A stretch of 64,000 bases of DNA from Candidatus Blochmannia vicinus. GTDB lineage: Bacteria > Pseudomonadota > Gammaproteobacteria > Enterobacterales > Enterobacteriaceae. Where the stretch lies: contig CP125213.1 in the NCBI GenBank assembly GCA_030020825.1, positions 186,001 through 250,000 of the forward strand. The letters run 5' to 3'. Below, piece by piece: positions 45,969 through 54,831 of this stretch. The position numbers and the translations under genes are program-made. The notes beneath the pieces are model-generated. The model did no database searches, was not told the DNA's origin, and worked only from the letters and a program-made list of their open reading frames with translations. The stretch's first letter is position 1. Each line of letters opens with the position of its first letter.

Positions 45969-46682
45969 CTATCCTTTATGTGTGATTTTTATGTTTTTTT
46001 TAGTTGATTGATTAATTGATTGATTTGAGTAGTCTGTTTTAGTGGATAATATATCTCCTAAAATTTCGCCCTTAAACACCCATACTTTAATTCCAATCAC
46101 CCCATATGTAGTCTGTGCCTCTGCAAGACTATAATCAATGTCAGCACGAAAAGTATGTAACGGAACACGTCCTTCTCTATACCATTCGGTACGAGCAATT
46201 TCAGCACCGCTTAATCTACCACTTATTTCTACTTTAATTCCTTTTGCTCCTAAACGCATAGCGCTTTGTACAACCCGTTTCATTGCCCGTCTAAATATTA
46301 TTCTACGTTCTAATTGAGACGCTATATTATCTGCTAATAGTTTAGCATCTAATTCTGGTTTACGAACTTCAGCAATATTTAGTTGTGTTGGAACGCCAGA
46401 AATTTTTGCTATGTTCTTACGTAATTTTTCAATATCCTCTCCTTTCTTTCCAATTATGAGTCCAGGTCTAGCTGTATAAACAGTCACTCTTATGCTTTTA
46501 GCAGGACGCTCAATAATTATACGAGATACTGAAGCTTTTGAGAGTTTTTTTGATAAAAACTGACGCACTGAAAAATCGCTTCCTAAGTTATCAGAAAAAT
46601 CTTTATTATTTGCATACCAAGTGGAATGCCATGTTTTGGTGATACCCAACCGTATTCCATTTGGATGTACCTTTTGACCCAT
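45969..46682 (-). CDS. rpsC: 30S ribosomal protein S3
   Basis: Small-subunit head protein, 237 residues (E. coli 233). Begins MGQKVHPNGIRLGITK. The KH domain has RPGLIIGKKGEDIEKLR, and the C-terminal domain AEIARTEWYREGRVPLHTFR. The extreme C terminus is lengthened with Ser/Asn/Gln-rich sequence. Confidence 0.97.
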   Translation of the reverse strand: MGQKVHPNGIRLGITKTWHSTWYANNKDFSDNLGSDFSVRQFLSKKLSKASVSRIIIERPAKSIRVTVYTARPGLIIGKKGEDIEKLRKNIAKISGVPTQLNIAEVRKPELDAKLLADNIASQLERRIIFRRAMKRVVQSAMRLGAKGIKVEISGRLSGAEIARTEWYREGRVPLHTFRADIDYSLAEAQTTYGVIGIKVWVFKGEILGDILSTKTDYSNQSINQSTKKNIKITHKG

Positions 46683-46712
46683 TTGTAATACTCCATCCGT
46701 TTAAATATATTT

Positions 46713-47042
46713 TTAATTAGATACCATTATGGTGAGATGACTTGTGCGTTTCATAATTTTATCTGATCGTCCTTTAGCACGCGGCATGATTCTTTTAATA
46801 GTCGGTCCATTGTCAACAAAAATTTTAATAATTTTTAAATTATTAAAATTTAAACCATCATTATGTTCTGCATTAGCAATAGCAGATTCTAAGGTCTTTT
46901 TGACTAATTTTGCAGATTTCTTGTTGGTATATTCTAAAATATCAAGTGCCTGAGATACTTTTTTCCCTCGGATCATATTAATTATTAAACGAATCTTTTG
47001 AGCAGAAGAACGCATATAACGGCATCTAGCAATTGTTTGCAT
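46713..47042 (-). CDS. rplV: 50S ribosomal protein L22
   Basis: Exit-tunnel protein, 109 residues (E. coli 110). Contains SSAQKIRLIINMIRGKKVSQAL and the tunnel hairpin region IMPRAKGRSDKIMKRTSH. Between rpsS and rpsC in the S10 operon. Confidence 0.97.
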   Translation of the reverse strand: MQTIARCRYMRSSAQKIRLIINMIRGKKVSQALDILEYTNKKSAKLVKKTLESAIANAEHNDGLNFNNLKIIKIFVDNGPTIKRIMPRAKGRSDKIMKRTSHLTIMVSN

Positions 47043-47084
47043 ACCATATTATCTCCTATAGTAAATCTTATTTAAAGATCATTA

Positions 47085-47372
47085 TTATTTTTTAATGATG
47101 GTTTTTGTTTTCTTATCAACTGAATGTCCACGATACGTACGAGTTGGAGCAAATTCACCTAATTTATGCCCAACCATTTCATCTAAAATAAATATAGGTA
47201 TATGTTTACGTCCATTGTGTATCGATATAGTTAAACCAATCATTCTTGGAAATATTGTTGATCGCCGTGACCAAGTCCTAATAGGTTTTTTATCACCTAT
47301 TTCTATTGCTTTTTCTACTTTTTTCAGAAGATGCAGATCTACAAATGGACCCTTTTTAATGGAACGAGGCAT
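47085..47372 (-). CDS. rpsS: 30S ribosomal protein S19
   Basis: Head protein, 95 residues (E. coli 92). Begins MPRSIKKGPFVDLHLLKKVE and contains TWSRRSTIFPRMIG and GHKLGEFAPTRTYRGH. Confidence 0.97.
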   Translation of the reverse strand: MPRSIKKGPFVDLHLLKKVEKAIEIGDKKPIRTWSRRSTIFPRMIGLTISIHNGRKHIPIFILDEMVGHKLGEFAPTRTYRGHSVDKKTKTIIKK

Positions 47373-47397
47373 AAATTTTTCCTAAATCTTTAAATTA

Positions 47398-48222
47398 TTA
47401 TTTTTTTCTATGAGATAATATAAATCTATTGGTACGTTTATTACTACGTGTTTTTTTTCCTTTGGTTTGTATTCCCCAAGGAGATACAGGATGTTTTCCA
47501 AAATTTTTACCTTCTCCACCTCCATGAGGGTGATCAATTGGATTCATTGCTGTGCCACGTACAGTAGGACGAGTGCCACGCCATCTGTTGGCCCCAGCTT
47601 TACCTAACATACGTAACATATGTTCAGAATTACCAACTTCCCCTATAGTTGCTCGGCATTTGCAATGAATTTTACGTATTTCTCCAGATCGTAGTCTAAG
47701 AATCATGTATTCTCCATCTCGGGCTACAATTTGTATATAGGACCCTGCAGAACGTGCTAATTGACCGCCTTTTCCTATTTTCATTTCTACATTATGAATA
47801 GAAGATCCAATAGGAATATTACTAAGAGGTAAAGAATTTCCTGGTGTTATCGGAACATTTAATCCAGAACTAATAACATCTCCTATTTTTATATTTTTTG
47901 GTGCTAAAATATAACGACGTTCTCCGTCTTTATATAAAATTAATGCTATGTTTGCTGAACGATTTGGATCATATTCTAAATGTTTTATTATGGCTGTAAT
48001 CCCATCTTTATTACGTTTAAAATCAATTATTCGGTAACGTTTTTTATGCCCTCCTCCAATATGGCGTACAGTAATACGACCATAGTTATTACGCCCACCT
48101 GATTTATTAATTTTATTAGATAACAACGCAGAGCAAGGATTTCCTTTATATAAATCAAAATTAACTAATTTACTAACATGTCTTCTACCTGGGGAGGTTG
48201 GGTTGCATTTTACAATAGGCAT
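47398..48222 (-). CDS. rplB: 50S ribosomal protein L2
   Basis: Primary 23S-binding protein required for peptidyl transfer, 274 residues (E. coli 273). The conserved histidine region MNPIDHPHGGGEG and the GGHKKRYRIIDFKR segment are intact. Confidence 0.97.
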   Translation of the reverse strand: MPIVKCNPTSPGRRHVSKLVNFDLYKGNPCSALLSNKINKSGGRNNYGRITVRHIGGGHKKRYRIIDFKRNKDGITAIIKHLEYDPNRSANIALILYKDGERRYILAPKNIKIGDVISSGLNVPITPGNSLPLSNIPIGSSIHNVEMKIGKGGQLARSAGSYIQIVARDGEYMILRLRSGEIRKIHCKCRATIGEVGNSEHMLRMLGKAGANRWRGTRPTVRGTAMNPIDHPHGGGEGKNFGKHPVSPWGIQTKGKKTRSNKRTNRFILSHRKK

Positions 48223-48245
48223 TTTTTTTAAATTTCCATGTTTAT

Positions 48246-48548
48246 CTATTCTATTGTATTTATAAAATCTATCTTTTGATTTTTTTCTAAAGCAATATAC
48301 GCTTTTTTCCAGTTACTACGACGACCAATATTATTAGCTGTACCTTTAGATTTTCCTGTGACAATCACAGTGTTAATATTATTTGTTTTTATAGAAAACA
48401 GCATATTTATAGCATTTTTAATGTCTGTTTTAGTTGCAAACCTTGCTACTTTAAAAACAAAAGTATTATATTTTTCTGATTGAATGGATGTTTTCTCAGA
48501 AACGTGGGTAGATTTTAATATTTTTAATAAACGTTCTTGATAAATCAT
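48246..48548 (-). CDS. rplW: 50S ribosomal protein L23
   Basis: Exit-site protein that docks trigger factor and SRP, 100 residues as in E. coli. Contains RLLKILKSTHVSEKTS, VARFATKTDIKNAINMLF and the GRRSNWKKAYI loop. tig is absent from its ancestral locus, so the trigger factor partner may be missing. Overlaps rplD by four bases. Confidence 0.96.
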   Translation of the reverse strand: MIYQERLLKILKSTHVSEKTSIQSEKYNTFVFKVARFATKTDIKNAINMLFSIKTNNINTVIVTGKSKGTANNIGRRSNWKKAYIALEKNQKIDFINTIE

Positions 48549-49177
48549 ATCAACTGTTTCTCAATTTTTTTTATAGTAGTATCAGTAATTAAAGTGGTAT
48601 TAAAATTTATTAAACTCACTGGGTCTATATGCGTCGCAGTACGTATTTCAATTTTGTAAATATTACGTGATGCCAAAAGTAAGTTTTTATCTAAAAAATC
48701 AGTAAAAATTAATATACTTTTCTTTGGTGCTATTATTTGTAATTTTTCTAACAGTAATTTAGTTTTTGGTTTTTCTATAAACAGATTTTTTATTAAGAAT
48801 AAACGATCATCACGAACTAATTTAGATAAAATACTTCTTATTGCTCCTCGATACATTTTTTTATTTATTTTTTGGTTATATAATTTAGGTTTAGCTGCAA
48901 AGGTTACTCCTCCAGATCGCCAAATAGGGCTTTTTATTGATCCAGCTCGTGCTTTTCCGGTTCCTTTTTGGCGCCAAGGTTTTTTATTAGAACCTGAAAC
49001 TTCTGAGCGTCCTTTTTGAGATCTTGTTCCTTGACGAGAATTAGTTAAGTAAGCAGAAATAACTTGATGTATTAATGCTGGATTAAAAGGACATCCAAAA
49101 ATTTCATCAGATACAGAAAATTTAGTTGAATCTGATATATTTATATCAGTTGTAAAGTCCTTAATTTTTAATTCCAT
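48545..49177 (-). CDS. rplD: 50S ribosomal protein L4
   Basis: Tunnel protein and, in E. coli, regulator of the S10 operon, 210 residues (E. coli 201). The tunnel loop is recognised by RQGTRSQKGRSEVSGS and PWRQKGTGKARAGS. The N terminus carries about nine extra residues. Confidence 0.96.
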   Translation of the reverse strand: MELKIKDFTTDINISDSTKFSVSDEIFGCPFNPALIHQVISAYLTNSRQGTRSQKGRSEVSGSNKKPWRQKGTGKARAGSIKSPIWRSGGVTFAAKPKLYNQKINKKMYRGAIRSILSKLVRDDRLFLIKNLFIEKPKTKLLLEKLQIIAPKKSILIFTDFLDKNLLLASRNIYKIEIRTATHIDPVSLINFNTTLITDTTIKKIEKQLI

Positions 49178-49190
49178 TTACATTTTCTCT

Positions 49191-49826
49191 TTAATATTGT
49201 ACTTTAGTGGATTTTTTAATAGCTAAATTACCACCAATTATTCCCGGAACAGCACCTTTAACTAGTAATAAATTTTGTTTCACATCAACGCTTATAATAT
49301 CTAAATTTTGTACTGTAACTCTGTAGTTTCCTAATTGTCCCGCCATTTTTTTACCTTTAAATACCTTACCAGGAGTTTGATTTTGTCCAATAGACCCAGG
49401 AGCTCTATGTGATAAAGAGTTTCCATGACTTGCATCTTGCATATGAAAATTCCAACGTTTTATTGTACCTGCAAATCCTTTTCCTTTGGATATGCCTGTG
49501 ATATCAACTTTTCTAACATCTATAAAAATCTGTATAGTGATGATATCTCCTACTGATATTTTTGTTCTGTCCTCGCAGTTAAATTCCCATAAACCACGAC
49601 CAGGATTAATTCCTGATTTTAACATATGCCCTATTTCTGGCTTATTAACATGTTTAATATTTTTAATACCAGTGGTGACTTGCACTGCGCAATATCCATC
49701 GTTTTGTACATTTTTTATTTGTGTTACACGATTAGGTGCAATTTCAATCATGGTCACAGGAATAGACAAGCCATCTTCATTGAATAGTCTAGTCATACCC
49801 AATTTTTTACCAATTAAACCTTTCAT
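49191..49826 (-). CDS. rplC: 50S ribosomal protein L3
   Basis: Early-assembly large-subunit protein, 211 residues (E. coli 209). Begins MKGLIGKKLGMTRLFNEDG. The loop near the peptidyl transferase centre, GSIGQNQTPGKVFKGKKMAG, holds the glutamine that PrmB methylates in E. coli. Confidence 0.97.
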   Translation of the reverse strand: MKGLIGKKLGMTRLFNEDGLSIPVTMIEIAPNRVTQIKNVQNDGYCAVQVTTGIKNIKHVNKPEIGHMLKSGINPGRGLWEFNCEDRTKISVGDIITIQIFIDVRKVDITGISKGKGFAGTIKRWNFHMQDASHGNSLSHRAPGSIGQNQTPGKVFKGKKMAGQLGNYRVTVQNLDIISVDVKQNLLLVKGAVPGIIGGNLAIKKSTKVQY

Positions 49827-49907
49827 TATTATGGATATAACCTCTTTTTATTTTAAAACTAAATATTTTTATATATTTTATGTATATAAAAACTATATAT
49901 AATTATT

Positions 49908-50219
49908 TTAACCGAGACTAATTTGTACATCTACTCCCGCCGCTAAATCTAAACGCATCAAAGCATCTACCGTTTTATCAGTAGGCTCAACAATATCTAT
50001 TAAACGTTTATGAGTTCGTATTTCATATTGGTCTCTTGCATCTTTATTAACATGCGGAGAAATTAAAACAGTGAACCTTTCTTTTTTAGTGGGTAATGGG
50101 ATAGGCCCATGTACTTGAGCGCCGGTACGTTTGGCAGTTTCTACTATTTCTACAGTTGATCTATCTATTAATCGATGATCGAATGCTTTCAAACGAATGC
50201 GTATTCTTTGATTCTGCAT
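49908..50219 (-). CDS. rpsJ: 30S ribosomal protein S10
   Basis: Small-subunit head protein and NusB partner in antitermination, 103 residues as in E. coli. Contains RIRIRLKAFDHRLIDRST and GPIPLPTKKERFTVL. First gene of the S10 operon, preceded by 322 bases of leader and intergenic DNA. Its NusB partner is also in this window. Confidence 0.97.
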   Translation of the reverse strand: MQNQRIRIRLKAFDHRLIDRSTVEIVETAKRTGAQVHGPIPLPTKKERFTVLISPHVNKDARDQYEIRTHKRLIDIVEPTDKTVDALMRLDLAAGVDVQISLG

Positions 50220-50541
50220 ATCTAAATATATAGCTCCAAAAATTAATTATTCATGAACAAATTTTTATATAATCTTTAATACTGTTTAGTCTTCTAGTTT
50301 AGAATTGATAGCTAAAATATTTTTGTGTCACTACACTTAATATGCAAAATTGTATTTTATATTTAGTGTAATACAGTAATTAATTATATTCTATTTTTTA
50401 TGAGAGAAATACTATGTAATCTTAGTGTACCAGTAAGCACATAAAAAACAAGATCAATTTAGAACAAAAGTTTTTTAAAGCATTTTTAATAATTTTTAAA
50501 GGTTATATAAATATTTATAAAATATTTTAAAAAATAAAAAA
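50220..50541. other. Leader/promoter region of the S10 operon
   Basis: 322 bases between bfr (stop) and rpsJ (start), both minus. In E. coli the S10 leader carries the L4-responsive attenuator. I cannot recognise that structure here. The best promoter candidate is listed separately. Confidence 0.5.
50424..50451 (-). promoter_or_regulatory. Candidate promoter for the S10 operon
   Basis: On the minus strand TTGTTT (50446-50451), 16 bases, TACACT (50424-50429), about 205 bases upstream of rpsJ. The surrounding ATGTGCTTACTGG is locally richer in G/C than the rest of the leader. Weak -35, so tentative. Confidence 0.35.
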
Positions 50542-51012
50542 TCATTTGTGTAATTGGGATTGTATGTAATTATGCATACCGATTTTTTCCATGAGATTTA
50601 ATTCTGTTTCTAAAAAATCAATATGTTTTTCTTCATCGTTAAGAATTTGTATCATTATATCTTTAGATATGTAATCCTGTACTGAATCAGCATATTTGAT
50701 ACTCTTACGCAAATTGTCAACACTATGATATTCCAAACTAAGATCAGCATGTAAAATATCTTCAATATTTTTATTAATATTTAAGGAGTCGAATTTTCTT
50801 AAAGTAGGCATATTTTCTAAGAATAAGATACGTTTTGTATAAAGGTCTGCATGATCTAATTCATCCATACATTCTTGATATTCTATATCATTAAGGCGTT
50901 TTAACCCCCAATTCTTAAAAATTTTAGCATGTAAGAAATATTGGTTTACAGCCATTAGTTCATCGCTCAGTAAGTTATTAAGATGCATGATAAGATGATT
51001 ATCTCCTTTCAT
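50542..51012 (-). CDS. bfr: Bacterioferritin with haem-ligand Met replaced
   Basis: Iron-storage ferritin, 156 residues (E. coli 158). Ferroxidase ligands Glu18, Glu51, His54, Glu94, Glu127 and His130 are all at E. coli positions. Position 52, methionine and the haem axial ligand in E. coli Bfr, is leucine here (MDELDHAD), so haem binding is predicted to be lost. bfd, which precedes bfr in E. coli, is absent. The next upstream features are tRNA genes where tuf would be expected. Confidence 0.95.
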   Translation of the reverse strand: MKGDNHLIMHLNNLLSDELMAVNQYFLHAKIFKNWGLKRLNDIEYQECMDELDHADLYTKRILFLENMPTLRKFDSLNINKNIEDILHADLSLEYHSVDNLRKSIKYADSVQDYISKDIMIQILNDEEKHIDFLETELNLMEKIGMHNYIQSQLHK

Positions 51013-51136
51013 AGAATCTCCTAAATGGTGTTTTTAGTTTTTGTATGTATATATTCTAGAATTAAAATTATTTATTATGTTTAGATCATCTTTTATTATA
51101 AAATCGTTAATTTTTTTACAGGAAAATTTATATAAA

Positions 51137-51209
51137 TGCTGATAAGCAGATTCGAACTGCTGACCTCACCCTTACCAAGGGTGTGCTCTACCTTCTGAGC
51201 TATATCAGC
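51137..51209 (-). tRNA. thrT: tRNA-Thr(GGU)
   Basis: Acceptor stem GCTGATA/TATCAGC, anticodon loop TTGGTAA (anticodon GGT), discriminator A, 73 bases, no encoded CCA. Fourth of the cluster thrU-tyrU-glyT-thrT in E. coli order. In E. coli tufB follows, whereas here bfr does. Confidence 0.96.
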
Positions 51210-51231
51210 ATAATTCAGTTACATTATATAA

Positions 51232-51303
51232 AGTGGACAGTGGGAATCGAACCCACATCATCAACTTGGAAGGTTGAGGTAATAACCATTATACAATGCC
51301 CAC
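51232..51303 (-). tRNA. glyT: tRNA-Gly(UCC)
   Basis: Acceptor GTGGGCA/TGTCCAC, anticodon TCC in loop CTTCCAA, T loop GTTCGATTC, discriminator T, 72 bases, no encoded CCA. Third in the cluster as in E. coli. Confidence 0.96.
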
Positions 51304-51340
51304 TATATAACAATAATAAAATTAATGCATAATGATTAAA

Positions 51341-51422
51341 TGATGGGGGAAGGATTTGAACCTTCGAAGTCTACGACGACAGATTTACAGTCTGCTCCCT
51401 TTAGCCACTCGGGAACCCCATC
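51341..51422 (-). tRNA. tyrU: tRNA-Tyr(GUA)
   Basis: Class II tRNA with a long variable arm, acceptor GATGGGG/CCCCATC, anticodon loop CTGTAAA (GTA), 82 bases, no encoded CCA. A substrate for the Tgt enzyme encoded at 25.8 kb. Second in the cluster. Confidence 0.96.
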
Positions 51423-51435
51423 ATAATTCCATAGA

Positions 51436-51508
51436 TGCCGGCAAAAGGATTCGAACCTTTGATCTACTGATTACAAATCAGTTGCTCTTCCTATTGAGCT
51501 ACACCGGC
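51436..51508 (-). tRNA. thrU: tRNA-Thr(UGU)
   Basis: Acceptor GCCGGTG/TGCCGGC with G-T pairs at the base, anticodon loop TTTGTAA (TGT), discriminator A, 73 bases, no encoded CCA. First in the cluster and divergent from coaA, as in E. coli. Confidence 0.96.
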
Positions 51509-51736
51509 ATCATATTAATTATTGTTTAAAAACGAGTATTATTCTAATTTGATGAACATGTACTTAAAAGCTCAATTATACTATCTTATTTAAGATAATT
51601 AAAGTGTTTAAAACATTTTTTTAAAAATAGGTTTTTATTTTAAAGACATAAATTATAATTATGTATTATAACATTTCAACTACAATATTTAATTATATAA
51701 AATATATATAAATATATTTTATATAATAGAAACAAT

Positions 51737-52681
51737 ATGTTACATGTTTCGTCTATACCATTTTTAACTTTTAATCGTAAAGAATGGGCATCTTTTCGAG
51801 ATAATATGCCATTGATATTATCTCGAAAAGAAATTCTAAATTTAAGAGGTATAAATGATAATCTTTCTATAAATGAAGTAGTAGAAATTTATTTACCGTT
51901 ATCTAGATTGCTTAATTTATATATTCATTCAAATATAAGACGACAAAATGTTTTAGAGCAATTTTTGAACACTCAAAAGCAACGTATACCATATGTTATT
52001 AGTATTGCTGGTAGCGTTTCTGCAGGGAAAAGTACTACAGCCAGAGTATTACAAGCACTGTTGAGTAAATGGCCTGAACACCGTATTGTAGAATTAGTAA
52101 CAACTGATGGATTTTTGTATTCTAATAAAATATTAAAAAAACGGCACTTAATGAAAAAAAAAGGTTTTCCACAATCTTATGATATGGCTAATTTGGTAAA
52201 TTTTATTTCAAAAATTAAGTCCGGAAAGGTACGATCAATGACAATTCCTGTATACTCTCATGTAAAATATGACATTATTCCCAATGTTCAACAAATAATT
52301 TATAAACCAGATATTCTTATTTTGGAAGGATTAAATGTTTTACAAACTAACTACGATTATAATTACAGTTTACCTTGTGTTTTTGTGTCCGATTTTGTTG
52401 ATTTTTCTATTTATGTTGATGCTCCAGAACATTTACTACAAGAATGGTATGTTGATAGGTTTGTAAAATTTTGTTGCACTACTTTTTATTATCCTGATTC
52501 TTATTTTTATCGTTATACTCACTTATCTAAAAAAAAAGTAATTTCTATAGCTTCGAAATTATGGACTAAAATAAATGGGCTTAATTTACAAAAAAATATT
52601 CTACCTACTCGCGAACGAGCAAATTTGATTTTGCATAAAGGTATTAACCATACAGTAGATAATGTTCGGTTGAGAAAATAA
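51737..52681 (+). CDS. coaA: Pantothenate kinase
   Basis: Phosphorylates pantothenate, the first committed step of coenzyme A synthesis. It has 314 residues (E. coli 316). The P-loop is GSVSAGKST (92-100). Other conserved parts are TTDGFLYSN, YDMANLVNF, VYSHVKYD and ILEGLNVLQ. Convergent with birA, the E. coli arrangement. Confidence 0.97.
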   Translation: MLHVSSIPFLTFNRKEWASFRDNMPLILSRKEILNLRGINDNLSINEVVEIYLPLSRLLNLYIHSNIRRQNVLEQFLNTQKQRIPYVISIAGSVSAGKSTTARVLQALLSKWPEHRIVELVTTDGFLYSNKILKKRHLMKKKGFPQSYDMANLVNFISKIKSGKVRSMTIPVYSHVKYDIIPNVQQIIYKPDILILEGLNVLQTNYDYNYSLPCVFVSDFVDFSIYVDAPEHLLQEWYVDRFVKFCCTTFYYPDSYFYRYTHLSKKKVISIASKLWTKINGLNLQKNILPTRERANLILHKGINHTVDNVRLRK

Positions 52682-52824
52682 CAACAATTAAAAAAATAAT
52701 AATTTTATTTTTCTGTAATTATTATTAATAAAAATAGTGTTTATTATGGAAATAATTCAGATGTATCATCTTTATGATATGATTACTATTTATTTAGTGG
52801 GAAACCTTTAATAAAATTTGAATT

Positions 52825-53652
52825 TTAAGATAGACAAACAGAGGTATTATCTCCTGAATAATGTCCTGTTAAATCAGATTGATCCACTATTAATGCTCCA
52901 TGCATGTTTATTCCAAGAGCTGTACCGTGTATTATATGCTCACCAATCAACAATGTTACTGGTTTATTATATAAATAATCAAAAATTTTCCAGTAAGAAA
53001 AAAATGGATCAAATCCAAAACGTATAAAATCTTTTAATTTCTTATGTAATGTATTAATAAGCGTTGCTACTAAAATATTTCGATCAGGCATAATTCCAAT
53101 ATCTTTTAAAGTAATCCAATTTTTGCCAATTTGATTATTCAATGTTATGCTGGTGCGCATAGATAAGTTAATACCAATGCCTATTATTATATGAGCGATG
53201 TTATCAGTTCGTTTTATAATTTCAATTAAAATCCCTGCTAATTTTTTACCATAGATATATAAATCATTAGGCCATTTAATTTTAATTTGAGATGCACCTA
53301 AATTCTTTAATATGCTTGCTACAACAATACTTATCATTATACTAAGCTCAGTAATTGTCGGTGGGATCTTATCTAATGCCCAATAAATAGATAAGCAAAT
53401 ACTTTCTCCAAAAGGTGCTGCAATCCAGATTTTTCCTCGCCTTCCTCTTCCTTGCGTTTGATGTTCTGCAACACAAGCATCACCGGATCTTATATATGGA
53501 ATATTATCTATTATATATTGGTTTGTTGAATGCACTTCTTTTAACACAATTACTTTTCCTTCGCGTAATTGTGTTAAAATCCTAAATTCATTTAAGAAAG
53601 GAGAATATGTGACAAAACTATTATTGTCGTTAGACCTTAACAAAATTTTCAA
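52825..53652 (-). CDS. birA: Biotin-protein ligase lacking the repressor domain
   Basis: Attaches biotin to the acetyl-CoA carboxylase carrier protein. It has 275 residues against 321 in E. coli. The catalytic core is complete: STNQY, the biotinyl-AMP loop GRGRRG (68-73), KWPNDLY, KLAGILIE and GIGINL, then the C-terminal domain. The N-terminal winged-helix DNA-binding domain is missing, and alignment begins around E. coli residue 50. The gene can no longer repress a biotin operon as E. coli BirA does. Follows murB. Confidence 0.95.
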   Translation of the reverse strand: MKILLRSNDNNSFVTYSPFLNEFRILTQLREGKVIVLKEVHSTNQYIIDNIPYIRSGDACVAEHQTQGRGRRGKIWIAAPFGESICLSIYWALDKIPPTITELSIMISIVVASILKNLGASQIKIKWPNDLYIYGKKLAGILIEIIKRTDNIAHIIIGIGINLSMRTSITLNNQIGKNWITLKDIGIMPDRNILVATLINTLHKKLKDFIRFGFDPFFSYWKIFDYLYNKPVTLLIGEHIIHGTALGINMHGALIVDQSDLTGHYSGDNTSVCLS

Positions 53653-53796
53653 ATTTCCAAAAAAATTGATATTTATATTGTGATATTTTTAAATTTTTAT
53701 AACCTTAGATTAATTGATAAATTTTATATATAATAAAAATTATAAAAACATATGTAATCTTAAGTTTTTAACTAACATAAATACGTGCATTATTTA

Positions 53797-54831
53797 TTAT
53801 ATAAACAGTTTTTTTGGATTTATCTCTCCATAATTACCAATTAATCTAACTTCAGGTTGCAGATAAATATTAAATTTATCTGCAACCTGCTTATATATAA
53901 AAAGAGCTAATGCTGCAATTTCAGTTCCAGTAGCTATTTTTCTGGGATTAATCAATACTAATGATTGTTTAGAATGTATCGCTGCTTCTCCAAACACACA
54001 ACCTTTTAACTGACAACGTTCTATTAACCACCCTGCTGATAATTTTATTTTTCCGTCTCTTTGAGAATAATAAGGCATATTTGGATAAATTTGAAATAAA
54101 CAACGTGCTATGCTAATATCTACTATTGGATTTTTAAAAAAACTACCAGCATTTCCTACTAAAATAGGATCTGGTAATTTTTTTTGTCTAATTATATTAA
54201 TAAAATTAAAAACTTGACGAGGCGTAACGCGATTTCTATTTAAATGGATTAATTCATGATAATCTAGTACAGGTTTCCATTTTTTATTTAATTTTAACCC
54301 TACGGATACAATAGCATATTTTTTTAAACAATTTCTAAAAATACTGTCTCTATATTGAAAATTACATTCAGCATGAAAGAAACGAATTTTTTTTTCATTA
54401 TATAAATCTATAACATCTACATACTCACATATTTGAGATAGCTCAACGCCATAAGCTCCAATGTTTTGAATTGGAGCAGCTCCTACATATCCTGGAATGT
54501 ATGCTAAATTTTCTAAACCTGGTATATTTTTATTCATGGTATAAGTTACTAATTCATGCCATTTTTCTCCAGCTCCAACGTGAAGTCTCCATACCATTTT
54601 ATTTTCAGTAACAAAAATTCCTTTTATCCTATTTAATAATATTGTTCCAATATAGTTTTCTAAAAATAAGATATTACTTCCGCCTCCTAAAATTAAAACA
54701 GGGTTTCCTTTATTATAGGCTTTCTTCCAAAACCTTAATAAAGCACATTCATTATGCGCAGTTACCACATGTTTAGCAAATACGTTAATTGAAAAAGTAT
54801 TTAATAATTTTAATTGAATATAATGCTTCAT
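53797..54831 (-). CDS. murB: UDP-N-acetylenolpyruvoylglucosamine reductase
   Basis: FAD enzyme that makes UDP-MurNAc in peptidoglycan synthesis. It has 344 residues (E. coli 342). FAD-binding LILGGGSNILF, PGYVGAAPIQNIGAYG, the catalytic Ser in GNAGSFFKNP and the Glu in QPEVRLIG are present. In E. coli murB lies directly downstream of the rrnB operon, and here a 411-base gap separates it from clpB. Confidence 0.96.
   Translation of the reverse strand: MKHYIQLKLLNTFSINVFAKHVVTAHNECALLRFWKKAYNKGNPVLILGGGSNILFLENYIGTILLNRIKGIFVTENKMVWRLHVGAGEKWHELVTYTMNKNIPGLENLAYIPGYVGAAPIQNIGAYGVELSQICEYVDVIDLYNEKKIRFFHAECNFQYRDSIFRNCLKKYAIVSVGLKLNKKWKPVLDYHELIHLNRNRVTPRQVFNFINIIRQKKLPDPILVGNAGSFFKNPIVDISIARCLFQIYPNMPYYSQRDGKIKLSAGWLIERCQLKGCVFGEAAIHSKQSLVLINPRKIATGTEIAALALFIYKQVADKFNIYLQPEVRLIGNYGEINPKKLFI

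Noticed and set aside
49486..49902. 138-codon frame antisense to rplC
   Set aside because: Lies opposite the highly conserved L3 gene and has no recognisable domain.
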